A stretch of DNA of 64,000 nt from Batkoa obscura. Its lineage: Eukaryota > Entomophthoromycota > Entomophthoromycetes > Entomophthorales > Batkoaceae. A model generated the notes under the pieces. That model saw only the letters and a program-made list of their open reading frames with translations. It searched no databases and was not told where the DNA came from. Location: positions 186,001 through 250,000 of the forward strand of contig JASVEC010000014.1 in assembly GCA_030770535.1 (NCBI GenBank). The letters are read 5' to 3'. The position numbers were made by a program, and so were the translations under genes. Of the stretch, positions 1 through 11,261 are shown piece by piece. How positions within the stretch are numbered: position 1 is the first letter of the stretch; each line of letters starts with the position of its first letter.

Positions 1-20
1 AACATTTACACGGAATTTAA

Positions 21-2624
21 AAAGGATGTTTATATAGCCATACACTAAAAAATGAGAATAATTCAAAACTAGGTTTAATTCTTGAAATCCTTGATAATGA
101 AGCACTTCAACTTCCTTTAGATAACATTAGTAGCTTGACTGAATTTATTGAAAATCCAGCTATAGAAGTCTCAAAATCAACCATCTTGAACTTCATCGAC
201 CTATCTGAAGTGAGCACATCCACAAGTGGTTTTGAAAAATTGAGCAAGATTTATGTTTGTGACATTAAAACTATAGAAGATGCCAAGAAGGTGCAATTTA
301 GACTACCATCTGGAAACAAACCTTGGGGCTTAGCTGATGTAACTCGATGTTTTGATGGAATGCAATTTATTCATGTTGAAAAAGAGGATTGGATAAAGAA
401 CCATTACTCACACATTGTTTGGAACATATTTAACTTGGTACGTTATTTTCCAAAATTAATACAAGCTGATGAGAATTATCCAGAAATTGTACACAAGCAG
501 CTTAAAGTAAGATACAGAAATGAGGTAAGAGACCATATGAGTTTGTGTTTAAAGAGTATCGTTGAGAATCAAACTTCCTTGCAAAGTAATATAATAGTGT
601 TTATTAGTGAAATCATTCGAGGTGCTGACTTTAGCGGTGCAAGACCTCATTTTTATATTTCAGATGGATGGTATAGTATTAAATGTGAGTTGGATGAGCC
701 GCTCAGGAATTCATTATTAAACAATGAGTTTCAGTTGGGACAAAAAATTGAAATTACTGGTGCGATCCTTCAGTCATCGGGTTCTGTACCCATTTTAGAG
801 AGTAAAGACAAGCTGAGCTTAAAACTGAGCTCAAATGGGACAAGAAAAGCATGTTGGTCTAGAAAAATTGGACATCAACCTTACAATTGGTTTATCAAAG
901 AGATCAAAGACATTAAATTAAATGGTGATATAATACCATGTACTTTTGGTAGAATCATAAGAAAACACCCATTTAAGATAATGATAAGATCAAAATCAGA
1001 TGGAAAATCGACTATTCGTACTTACGAAGAAGAATTGGCTCTTAAGGAAAGCACTGATATGGATGAATCGGAGGATTTGACAGAAAATGAGGTAAGTTGT
1101 ACTCATGATATAGTAATATGAATTCATAAATAATAAATAGTTTACTCCTTTTTGCGCATTAAGAATAATTGATAAAAATAATACAGAAGCGCAAATAACG
1201 CTATGGAATATATCATTTGAAACATATAACGATTTCAAAGAAGGGGAAAATTACTGTGTAAAACTATTTTCATTATTATCAAGTTAATAATTAAACTTTG
1301 TTAGTTTTATAACCTTATTCCAAAAAGAAGTAAAGACAGGCATAAATTCAACTACCATAGTGTGTTACAATTAAATTCAACAATCAGTACAAAATGCGTT
1401 AATACAAAAGGGAGTGCTTTGAATAGTCATTATAATCCTGCGCTTGGAAAACAGTTAAGTACTATTACTTCGTTAGAAAGCCTTGAGAAAGGAAGTAACG
1501 TGGATATGTGCGTACTTTATTTAGGTAAGTTATATATGATGTAATGAATAATCTTACTTATAACTTTTGTAAAGGTAAACATTTGAATGGATGTGCATTT
1601 ATTGATCAATCAAAACGTATCTTGGTAATAATGAATTCATCACTAAGAATCGATGAGGCGAATAAGTTAAAAGTAAGAAACAAAAAAATAATCATACTTT
1701 AACAATATTAACAATATATTCTTTAGCCAAGCCATGTATATATATTAGAAAACATTTCTGTTAGTCACTATCATGCTAAGTTTGATCTGCAAGAAGCGGA
1801 TTTTAATTTTCATTCTTACGTGTCTACAAACAATTTTAATCAAGTACAACGTAATGCTTTTGAGATACTTGAAAGTTACTTTAATAAGTAAGATTATGTT
1901 AGCATAATAATAATACAAAAATTAATATTTTATAGATATCATTATTTTATATATAAAGAATTGGGAAATAAAATAGAAATGATCAAGCAGGGCACAAGCC
2001 TTATGATCCCATTGAGTCAATGCAATATTATGGAAGGCAAGTTTCTCAAATGGGAATGGAACAATGACAACTCGGTAATTGCAGAATTTCAAGATAGGCA
2101 TAATGAACAATGGAGTTTATTACTTGATTCAGCTGAATGGTATCAGCTGTGTGCTTTAAGTATAGGAGATGAAAAAGTACCTAAATTAATTAAGGATTTA
2201 AATGAAGGTAACTTTATTGATCCAAAGATAAGTTCAAGTGCCAATGTAAAAATTTATTTGGAGCTGAAAAAGTATTCAAATACAACTCAAGCTTTTTCAT
2301 TAATGACAAATATTTTACCTTTGGGTGATAATGAAACTTACGATATTAAGTCAATTCTTCCAAATATTAAAACAAAAAACAACTTGAAGCCACTTACTTC
2401 GATTTATATCCACGAATTGAAGAATATCAAAGCTTATTTTAAAAAGAGAGTGTTTAAAAATAGGAAATTTAAAGTAAGGCTTCTATTTTGTTATTTTATT
2501 GTTTTTTCATTGTTTTTAGTTATATGTATCGCCTAATTTAAATTCAGAGTATATCAATTGTTATAAAGTTGAGCATGTCACCTTGACTGGGCAGCCACCT
2601 TTAACTTGGGAAGCTTTGATGTAA
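21..2624 (+). CDS. BRCA2: BRCA2-like DNA-binding domain protein (3' part)
   Basis: Recombination mediator that loads RAD51 on single-stranded DNA; only the C-terminal half is in the window. The first exon (open from 21, probably entered after an AG near 37) carries a helical domain (WGLADVTRCFDG, NHYSHIVWNIFNLV, QLKVRYRNEVRD) and OB1 (FYISDGWYSIKCELDEPL, LGQKIEITGA, STRKACWSRKIG), which closely follow vertebrate BRCA2. Inferred introns 1092-1140, 1258-1304, 1525-1574, 1673-1726, 1888-1935 and 2474-2519 keep the frame throughout. Exons 2-3 give OB2 (CALRIIDKN, ITLWNISFETYNDFKEGENY). Exons 3-5 give OB3 (NVDMCVLYLG, FIDQSKRILVIMNSSLRIDE). A C-terminal extension of about 215 residues ends at a TAA at 2622. 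No Tower-sized insertion is present between OB1 and OB2. The N-terminus and BRC repeats, if any, lie before the window. Confidence 0.85.
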
Positions 2625-2919
2625 GATTAGTTGTAATTAAGTTAGGTTTATAACAATTGATTTATAAATCGATTGAAAATTGATATTTAATTTGGTGTGA
2701 TCAGTAATACTTTGTGCTATTAAATTCATCGTAAAGACAAAAAACAAATTTATTTAATAAATTGATCATGTATCAAAGCTGAATTTATTTACATAAATGT
2801 TTATCATTATTAATTTAACTGACATTTTGTTTGAAATTGAATTCATAAACAGGTGGTAGTTAAAAAGGATCATTATATATGATACTGATAATAATAAATA
2901 TAAATCCCCTAAGATAGTA

Positions 2920-3019
2920 TATGGGGATGTGTTTTTTTGTTTGAGAGTTTTACTGACAATTTTCCCACTCCAAATAGCACTTAGAAAATGGAAAGAGTAA
3001 TGAAAAAAACATACCCTTA
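2920..3019 (-). mobile_element. TA-flanked 101-bp element, copy M1
   Basis: Starts with TA then TGGGGATG; core matches the family (CACTTAGAAAATGG, reverse orientation). The right terminus is diverged (ATACCCTTA), so the exact end is uncertain by two bases. Confidence 0.8.
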
Positions 3020-3723
3020 TATGTGTTCGTTTAAACTTTTTCTCTATCTTTTTTAAACTCCTTCTTAATTGCTTCAAATTTTTAAAAATTGGTATTATTT
3101 TATTTCCTAAAACAATCTGATGCTTGACCTTTTCAAGCTTTAGATAAATAACATTGTTCATAGGATATTTTTTTAATGTGTGGTGTTTTAATAATTCTGA
3201 ATAAAATCAAACCTCTGAAATCTATCTTTGAACTAATTGTTTAATAATTTTATAAGAATACAAGGTTGTAAATGCGTTTCAAAAAACCAACAATATTAAT
3301 ATACTAACCTTTCTATACTGATTGTATATATATTTGACACATGTATTCAATTTATTAAGGATGGATAACTGTAAATAGGAGTTTTGGAATTCTCCATACT
3401 TAATTATGCATCTACCTCTTCACTATTATGTAATTACTTCAATCATTTTATTTATATTATGAAATAGTTGCTGTTTAAAATTAACATAATACATGATGAA
3501 AAAAATGGATCAAAGTTCATCATAGCAGAATTTTAAAAAAAATATAAGTCAGTATTATACTACAAACAAAATAGTTAATAATGGAGAAGTCATTTGTAAC
3601 AAAAAAATATTTTTCTTCTTTCCTCGAAGTTAAGAAAGTGAAAGGAATTAGGTCAGTTATTTTGACCAGATTATAGATTTTATAGAATGTTTAGGGTCCT
3701 ATTTTAGACAGTTACCAAAAGCC

Positions 3724-4320
3724 ATGATTTCTTATATAGCTTTGATGATTATGAATTCTTATATTTTAGCTAGTGATAAGTCTGTAGCCTCAGACGCTGA
3801 CATAATACATACAGATGACCTATATTTTGGGCTATTAATCAACTATTCAGGTGAGGAAGAAATGATCCATTATTTGAAACCTTGCAAAGTGTGGGTTGCT
3901 AATTTCTACGGAGCAAGGTATATATAAAATAACATGCTAGGCATAACTGACTATAAATTACTTTATTTGGTCTAACTGGAGAAATGTTAACATAGGAATG
4001 CGTGGCTTAATAAAGGTTATGATAATGATCAACTTTCCACGAATAGTCGAAAATCTTTCGCCTGTTCAAGGACCGATTGTTTATATATCTTTATAATGTG
4101 CTTTGATGAATGATACTGGATTAATAAAAAGATATAAGAAGACTTGAGAGACAAATGCCATAGAAATATTGATAGCAATCTAACTCCACAAAGAGCAATT
4201 GTTGCCAAGTCTGAAAAATATTTGTACTTTGTTGATTTTGATAGAAACGCAAAGTTTGCATTCAAGAGTTCGATTTACAATACTATTTTTTATATTATTT
4301 TCAGAAAGATATTTTCGTAA
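3724..4320 (+). pseudogene. Possible relic of an unidentified gene
   Basis: An open stretch at 3724-3927 (starting MISYIALMIMNSYILA; later DADIIHTDDLYFG and CKVWVANFYGAR) ends next to a GTATAT donor-like site. Reading resumes near 3995 (NAWLNKGYDNDQ) and again near 4143-4300 (TPQRAIVAKSEKYLYFVDF), but a stop and a frame change separate these pieces. The composition looks protein-coding, with mixed hydrophobic and polar residues unlike the surrounding A/T spacer. I do not recognise the family. It could also be a real gene with unusual introns. Confidence 0.3.
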
Positions 4321-4758
4321 ATCAAACCTTAGTTGGTAAACAATATTTTGTTAACTATTACAAATTCATTACATATTAACAAAAACTTATTAAATATCAT
4401 ATTTATATAACTTTTTTCAAAATTGTTTCAACAATACGTGTTCAAGCATTTCAAATAATGATAAAGTAGCATACGTTAATACCGGTTAAGTAATGTTTAA
4501 GACTCACTGTTCAAATTCGAGTTTAAATTTCTATTATGTTATTATATTATTTAGAATACCTCAAATAGCTATTACTTATTATTGTTAATTTTCTAACAAC
4601 AGCATTAAAAAATAAATTGGAAAATGGGTAGTATCTATTGCAATTTTATGTTTATATAATCATATCGTTTTTAGAATAAATTAATTTTCTACATAATAGT
4701 TTTTAAATTGTTAGGATTGTTTTCTTTATTTAACATATATGTTCATTTCTAAATGATA

Positions 4759-4866
4759 TATATAGATGTTTTTTTTGGCTTCATCACTTTTTCCATTTTT
4801 CAAGCACTATTTGAGTGGAAAGACCCCATTAATAAAATTCTTAAATACAAAAATACATCCCATATA
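4759..4866 (+). mobile_element. TA-flanked element, copy M2
   Basis: Family core (GGCTTCATCACTTTTTCC, AAGCACTATTTGAGTGG) with a diverged left end (TATAGATG) and right end ACATCCCATATA. A short block after the core (GACCCC) differs from other copies. Confidence 0.75.
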
Positions 4867-5623
4867 GTAGTATTATAGATTAAAAAAGAGTTCATTTATT
4901 CAGCATTGTAAAGTTTCATAATTTTTAAGTATAAAGACTAAATTTTTTATAAGACTATATATTAGGATATAAATATTCAACACCAAAAGAAGCTTAAAAC
5001 TTCTTTAAAACTCTAGGAGATAGAAGAGTTTTATAAATCAAAATTTAATTAACAAAATAGAAATATATGGTAATATAAATCTTACCTACAATAATTATTA
5101 GGACAGTAAATTACATTATAATCTCATTGAATGTTTGTTTTTATTTAAGTCTCTAAATAAGAGGTTCTTAAAAGTTTAAAGTGCTTAGTGAATAAACAAA
5201 AAATAATCACCTAAAGTGTTCAATTAGAATAGAGAAATAGATATTTATTGAGGGGAATGGAATATACTTTTTCAAAAAATAAGCCTGTACCCACTTAATT
5301 CCATTGTCACACCTGTAATCCTTCAACTTAAGCACTCCTCAAAGTCCCAATTTATCTCTGTAAATCTCAGTTTCTATATTATATGTTCTTATATTAAATA
5401 GGCACCCTGACGTTTACCTTCAACTTAAAATTAAGCCTATAAAATAGCTGATGATGAAAGCCAAATCTAAATATAGCAAATCTAAGTAATTCTTTGTCAA
5501 ATTTACAAATCAGGTTTAAAATTCAAAAATTTCGCAGCCTAAAATCGATTCAACTGCGCGCTTTCATCAATAAATACTGAAAAAATTCAAATTATGCTAA
5601 TTTTTTTTATAAAAAATAAAAAG

Positions 5624-8600
5624 ATGAATGCTCTCACTGCTAAATATGTTCCTGTTAATAGCTTGGAGCTAGCTTTAAATTTAAAGCTACCAGTAGAACA
5701 GATAACGACCATTTTTTCATCCCAAAGTACTCAACCAACATTTGATAAGTATTTGTTTTTAGCATTAGATAGCAGTGGTAGTATGGCCGGAGCTGCTTTC
5801 AATTTGGCTAAAGAAAGCATTGTAAACCTGTGTGAAATCACCCATGCCCAAGTGCAGGGGATCTCTCTATTTTCGTTTAATGAAAGTTGTACTGAGTATA
5901 TTTATCATGCTGGAGATGATTTCGACAAATTTAAGACACAAATTAGTGAACTATTTGTAGGTGGAGGCACAATGTTTAGATCTGTGTTTGAGAAAATGGG
6001 AAAAAGAATTTTACATATGGATGATACAAAAAAATCAATATCAATACTTTTTTTTTCTGATGGAGAAGATAATTATGAAAGAACAGATACATTAGTCAAT
6101 GATCGCTCAAGTTCATTAAATAAGTTTAAAGACATTATACAATGCCAAAATCAGCTATCTTTAGAGTTTCATTCAATTGGATTTACCAGCTGTCATGATG
6201 CTTACCTCCTTGGAAAGATGACAGAAATTGGAGATAGTATTGGTTCATTTCAATATGTAAAACAATCAAGTGATATTCAAGAATCTTTGGAACGATTAGA
6301 AGAAATTTTATTGGAAAATAAAATTCAGCTTTATGTTACTTTTAGTACGAGTTCTGAAGCAATAAAAATCAGATTGAATTCTCTAAACGTTGCCTTATTT
6401 ATAGTAGACAAACAACTAGTTGATGATCAGATGTGGTTATCAATAAAAAATGAAGATAATGAAAATAATGAAACAACTTATCAAAAACTATGTCCTATTG
6501 AATTGACTCCTTTTGAGTTTAATAAACAGGATGGTATCAGCTTTATCCAAGTTCAATGCGATGTGCTTGATATTGTAATTAAAAGGTTAGCAGATAAAGT
6601 CTTGAAATCTAATATTGAGCCCTTGTCAGATGAAGAGTTGATATCGATAGAAAATCAGCTAAATGAATTTGAGAAAAAAATTCAGCATTTTTATAAGAGT
6701 ATCAACATTCTTTGCAGTGAACAACGGAAAATTAGTAGGCCAAGGGTATTATTAACGAAAAAATTGATTGATGGACTTAAAGAAGGTATTTCTAGTCTAA
6801 AAAATTCAAAATTAACAAATAACATGATTGCTTCTTGGCAATCACTGGCAAGTCATAATATGCTGTTATTGAGTAACAAAGCAAAAAATAGAATAAACAG
6901 AAGAATTATAAATAATTCTAACCCTATTGATGATCTTGAAAAAGAAATTGAACAAACAGTTAAAGAAATTGATTTTGAGAAGCTAAGAAAAGAAGTCGAT
7001 AGTACAGTTTTAGATCAAACCACGTGTCCACTGACACGTTGCAATTTCATTGAAGCCTTAGAAGAGGGTGATTGTATTGGTCTTGGACTTCAGGTTCAAC
7101 GTAGTGAGGCATGTGTTTTTGATTCCACTTTATTAAAGATTACCAATGTAGGGCCAACATTTACAAGCTGTGTGGGATTTATGGATATATTGTCATATAA
7201 AATAACCAAAGAAGAAGAGGATCAATCGCAACTACATGGTGGTTTTGACAAGGAAAATAAAATTGCCAGTGTAACTACAGGATTAGCAAATGAGAAAATC
7301 AATGCAGTAATGCCTTTATATATAAATGAACATCATTGGAAGGTTGCATCTAAAAGAAGTAAAACAATGCTTTCATGGATGGCTACATTATCAGTTACTG
7401 GGGGTCTTGGTAATGAGATTAAGATTATCCCATTTCTGGTGCTTTCAAAATGTTTAGATATGGTTTTTAATCAACCAACAGAGCATAATCTAACTATTTT
7501 TAAAATGGTACTGGATACTTGTATGGCTATTTATAATAATAAAAGTATCAAACATGAGGTTATAGAAAAATATCAAAGGTTTATAGAGTCGCCTTTAAAT
7601 AGAATGAGTGACTCAATACCAAATCAGGCTTTCTTTTTGACTCAAGTACTCTGTGCTATTCATTCGGGTGATATTGAATTTGAAGACTTCATTGAAAAGT
7701 TCGAGCCTTTTTCTATATATATGGTTGAAGAGGTTATTCGTCGTAAATTAGTTAAAATGGAATTTGAAGATATAATCCTGGATGATTACTTCCGTTTATT
7801 TTCTATTGATAAAGCAAAAATTATTGAAGATAAAGTAAATAAATGGGAAACAGAGTATAATAGTAAGATTCAAGAGATGGAAAAAGAAGATGGAGCCAAG
7901 TATAAAGAAATGTTTATAAAACTGCTTAAAAGAATCGAGAATGGAGAGGAAGATATTGAAACGCAAATTAAAGTTGATAATTATGATATCTCTATTCCAT
8001 TATCTCATTATGAGTTTGATACCAGTGACATCAAATTTCACGAAGATGGGATTAAATTCATTGATAGAATAGAAGATGAAACCCGAGGGGGGATATCTTA
8101 TATATTGAATAAAATTAAGCAACTAAAACTAAACCCAGAAGCCATCAAAAGCAATAATTTACTGGAGGAGATAGTCTCTATTAATAAAAATAACACTATG
8201 AGTGCTAAATTATTTTATAGTCAATTAAGTAAGGAGCAAAAGTATAGTTTTTATGATCAAAATTATTTCAATAAAACAAATCAAAAGAGAAAGGAACTGG
8301 TGGGCTGTGAAATTGGTATTCGAAGCCTCAGTGATAGTGATAAAAGTGCTAAATCCTATATCAAGACATTGATTGAATCGAAAGTTAATAAAGAATATGC
8401 AAGAAAGCACAAGTTATTTGTCAAAAAGCTGAACAATGCTGAGGGTGCTCATCTTAGCATGCTATTCTTAAACACCCAGGACTTATGTGAAGCAGCAGGA
8501 ATATTGAAATACAAGGTTAAATTTCGATCGATTAAAAAATTTCAACAGATTGTTACTGCACTTCAATCCAAATTACCTAAATTAAATTCATTGACTATGA

Positions 8601-8881
8601 ATAAAATGATTGATATTCAATTAGCTAAGCTTGAGATGTTAGTTACCGGAAAATATCAAGGAGTTCAATTGTTTCAAGGGAATATGAGTGATAATATTGA
8701 TCCTCGTTCTGGAAAACCATTCAAAATTTGGGTTCCTGAGAACAAAAACTTGTATCGATTTTATAAGGTGTATCAAACTATTGAAGGGACTGATAAAAAG
8801 GAACTTTTGAACAGATTTAAAAGAATATTTGTTGGTAAAGAAGAATATTTAGAGAAGCGAGCAAAGAGAGATAATCTGTAA
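5624..8881 (+). CDS. Large VWA-domain protein, intact copy
   Basis: A single uninterrupted reading frame of about 1,085 residues; an ATG ten codons upstream (5594) is possible, but AAAAAG-ATG-AATG at 5624 looks better and aligns with the start of the decayed copy. The N-terminal von Willebrand A domain has the metal-binding MIDAS motif DSSGSM (about residue 49), a conserved GGGTMF segment and FFSDGEDN on the closing strand. A Cys-containing segment follows mid-protein (TTCPLTRCNF, near residue 470). Then come a conserved segment (LYINEHHWKVA, LSWMATLSVTGGLGNE) and a long charged C-terminal half rich in Lys, Glu and Asn. Proteins of this layout in fungi and amoebae have no settled function; intracellular scaffolding is inference. 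No signal peptide or membrane segment is evident. A decayed tandem copy lies at 11.26-14.59 kb. Confidence 0.85.
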   Translation: MNALTAKYVPVNSLELALNLKLPVEQITTIFSSQSTQPTFDKYLFLALDSSGSMAGAAFNLAKESIVNLCEITHAQVQGISLFSFNESCTEYIYHAGDDFDKFKTQISELFVGGGTMFRSVFEKMGKRILHMDDTKKSISILFFSDGEDNYERTDTLVNDRSSSLNKFKDIIQCQNQLSLEFHSIGFTSCHDAYLLGKMTEIGDSIGSFQYVKQSSDIQESLERLEEILLENKIQLYVTFSTSSEAIKIRLNSLNVALFIVDKQLVDDQMWLSIKNEDNENNETTYQKLCPIELTPFEFNKQDGISFIQVQCDVLDIVIKRLADKVLKSNIEPLSDEELISIENQLNEFEKKIQHFYKSINILCSEQRKISRPRVLLTKKLIDGLKEGISSLKNSKLTNNMIASWQSLASHNMLLLSNKAKNRINRRIINNSNPIDDLEKEIEQTVKEIDFEKLRKEVDSTVLDQTTCPLTRCNFIEALEEGDCIGLGLQVQRSEACVFDSTLLKITNVGPTFTSCVGFMDILSYKITKEEEDQSQLHGGFDKENKIASVTTGLANEKINAVMPLYINEHHWKVASKRSKTMLSWMATLSVTGGLGNEIKIIPFLVLSKCLDMVFNQPTEHNLTIFKMVLDTCMAIYNNKSIKHEVIEKYQRFIESPLNRMSDSIPNQAFFLTQVLCAIHSGDIEFEDFIEKFEPFSIYMVEEVIRRKLVKMEFEDIILDDYFRLFSIDKAKIIEDKVNKWETEYNSKIQEMEKEDGAKYKEMFIKLLKRIENGEEDIETQIKVDNYDISIPLSHYEFDTSDIKFHEDGIKFIDRIEDETRGGISYILNKIKQLKLNPEAIKSNNLLEEIVSINKNNTMSAKLFYSQLSKEQKYSFYDQNYFNKTNQKRKELVGCEIGIRSLSDSDKSAKSYIKTLIESKVNKEYARKHKLFVKKLNNAEGAHLSMLFLNTQDLCEAAGILKYKVKFRSIKKFQQIVTALQSKLPKLNSLTMNKMIDIQLAKLEMLVTGKYQGVQLFQGNMSDNIDPRSGKPFKIWVPENKNLYRFYKVYQTIEGTDKKELLNRFKRIFVGKEEYLEKRAKRDNL

Positions 8882-9037
8882 TAATAAAATAAGCGATGTA
8901 TCAATTACTTATGTGTTGTTAATTTCTATGTTTTCTTTTCATATTATTAATTTATGTTTAAAAACCAAACATACAATCGTGAAAAATAGTCTGAAAGGCA
9001 TAACCTTTTAGAAATTTTATTAACTCTTTTTAATAGA

Positions 9038-9142
9038 TATGGGGATGTATTTTTTTGTTTAACAATTTTACTAACAATGTTTCCACTCAAATAGCGCTTA
9101 AAAGGTGGAAAAAGTAATGAAACCAAAAAAATCATCCTCATA
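9038..9142 (-). mobile_element. TA-flanked element, copy M3
   Basis: TA plus TGGGGATG at the left, CATCCTCA plus TA at the right; reverse orientation. It lies about 160 bp after the stop of the intact VWA gene. On the minus strand it reads open from ATG-AGG-ATG across the whole element. Confidence 0.9.
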
Positions 9143-9895
9143 TATTGAATCAACTAAAATCATCTTAAAGGCTACATTATGGGTTTTTATAGAAATCAAA
9201 AAGTTGTTTAAAAGGACAATTATTGAGGTATAATTCCGTGAAGTTAAATCAAGTACCCTTCTATTCCTTGGGCCAGTTTTTACATAAAAAATCCAGTATC
9301 TTTATTTGTTATAATAGATAAAACGAATTAACTAACAATAGTTGAAAGTTCTTGGAATTTAAATAAAATATCAATAGTTTATAATATTAAATTTCGAAGG
9401 GTTTTTGAATAATATTTGATCAAATGATCTAAGTGTTATCTTTCTTATGAAAATCCTTAGTATCGACCATAATGTCTTCAATTTATTTATGACATGTCAT
9501 AATAAAGTTGATCCCATTGTTATCTATAAAAACTCACAAATATCCTGTCCAAGAATTAGAAATCTATTTTTATTTATTTTTATGATACTTTCATATTGGA
9601 ACAGTTTGCTAAATGAACTGGAAAAAGGAACTGTTTTTTAAATGTTTCTGTTCACATACAATACTAAATGTTTGTTAAAAAATAACAACTAAAATAGGTA
9701 ATAAAAATAATTAAGTGTTAAATAAAATACTCCTTTTTTAACAAACTAGGTACTTAAATACTATGCTTTTTTACACCTTTAATAATGAATTATAATTATT
9801 TAATTAAGCTTAATCACTTCAATCAGTTAATTTCGAATAGCTGTTTCACTCATAATTACTATTTACTAGTAGTTATGACTTACAATAGTTCATGA

Positions 9896-10000
9896 TATGG
9901 GAATGTTTTTTTTGATTTCATTACTTTTTCCATTTTTTTAGCACTACTTGAGTCGAAAGATTGTTAGTAAAATTCTTAAACAAAAAAATATATCCCCATA
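9896..10000 (+). mobile_element. TA-flanked element, copy M4
   Basis: TA-TGGGAATG on the left and TATCCCCA-TA on the right, with the family core (TTAGCACTACTTGAG). Confidence 0.9.
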
Positions 10001-10989
10001 TGAATATTGGTACTATAATTTAATACCTATATCCACACATATTTGTTTTATAATATTGTGATCATTGTACAATTTGATGAATTTTCTAATTAATGAAATG
10101 TTTATTTATACACTTTTAATAAATTTTTCAAGCTAAGCCAAACATTTAGTACTTTGTTTAGTTAAGTAACAAACTACAATTACAACAAAGGGAGTTATAT
10201 AGGGATTGGGATACTCTCTAAATAAAGACAGAGTGTTGTAAACAATACTACGAATTTAATGTTTAAATAGGTAATGTGTTAATGAGAAATCAAAGTTTTT
10301 AGATCTACTTCTTTTCGAATAAAGAATAAAAGTCAAACTTATAAGGGCAAGCCGTATGCAGACTGAGACTAGAGATGAAGAGTACAGGTGGGTCGTTGTA
10401 AAAAAACATATTCTTATGGGATACAGCTATGGTTCTGGAAATAACGTCTATAAAAGCAAAGAGGGGTACAGATTGAATATAGGTAAAGTTTTTCCAATAG
10501 TTTAGTTACCATTATTTGACTAACTGTTATTTTAAAATCTCAAGTAATAACAAAATCAAGCTATTATCTTAATTTTATTATTTTATTATACAAATTTAAA
10601 TAAATCAATTATTATATCATCCCAAATATTTTACACATAAATTTGTCCTAAAAAATGATAAAATTATTAATACATGTATTTATTTAATGTAATAACCATA
10701 ATTAAATATAGGTAGCCTACAACAACTTCATACTGATGATAACATGGTAAAAAGATTAGTTTTTTATTTTTTTCAGTTTAACACTTGTTTCTAAGGCTTT
10801 ATGAAAATGATAAATTCAATCATAAAAGTTTACTGTCAATAAGAGCGTTTAGTCGCTTTTTGTATTTTTACTATTTTATTTTTATTATTATATTTTTATC
10901 TTTGTAAGATAACTAGGCTTTTAGCTAATTTTTTGATTTGAAATGAAGGAAATTTAAAATATTGAATTTTATTAAAGATACACATAAAA

Positions 10990-11261
10990 ATTAAAAAATC
11001 AAATCTAAATATAGTAAATTAAAGTTATTTCTCAATTAAATTTTGGTAAATTAAATTTAATACATCAGAACTGCATATGTGAATGTTTTCTTTAGGTTTA
11101 TCACTTTCTCTATCTTTTGAGCACCATTCAGACAGAAAGATTGTTAGTAAAATTCTTGAACACAAAAACGTATCTCCATATTCAAAACAAATAGCTGTGT
11201 TTCTTATTAAATAAGCCATAAAAACCTTTCGAAACTATTTTGAACAAAAAATAAAAATAAA
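10990..11261 (+). promoter_or_regulatory. Duplicated 5' flank of the decayed VWA copy
   Basis: The block AATCTAAATATAGTAAAT near 10998 matches AATCTAAATATAGCAAAT near 5465, upstream of the intact VWA gene. The duplication therefore included upstream DNA, probably the promoter. Element M5 has since inserted into this flank. Confidence 0.5.
11076..11180 (+). mobile_element. TA-flanked element, copy M5
   Basis: TA-TGTGAATG on the left, TATCTCCA-TA on the right. It lies inside the duplicated flank upstream of the VWA pseudogene, 82 bp before the relict ATG. Confidence 0.85.

Larger units (their letters stand above)
2625..5593. other. Spacer between BRCA2-like and VWA genes
   Basis: About 3 kb of A/T-rich sequence without a convincing intact gene. 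It holds two copies of the 101-bp TA-flanked element (2920-3019 and about 4760-4866) and a possible gene relic at 3724-4320. From about 5460 the sequence resembles the region upstream of the VWA pseudogene (from about 10990), so the last 130 bp are probably the conserved promoter of the VWA gene. Confidence 0.6.
8882..10989. other. Spacer between intact and decayed VWA copies
   Basis: About 2.1 kb of A/T-rich DNA. It contains element copies M3 and M4 and short chance reading frames (for example 9447-9641) without recognisable domains. The stretch 10340-10480 is somewhat less A/T-rich, with a TACAGGTGGGTCG block, but codes for nothing I can identify. Confidence 0.6.

Noticed and set aside
4490-4540. 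tRNA-like T-arm sequence (GTTCAAATTC)
   Set aside because: No matching acceptor stem, D-arm or anticodon stem can be drawn around it.
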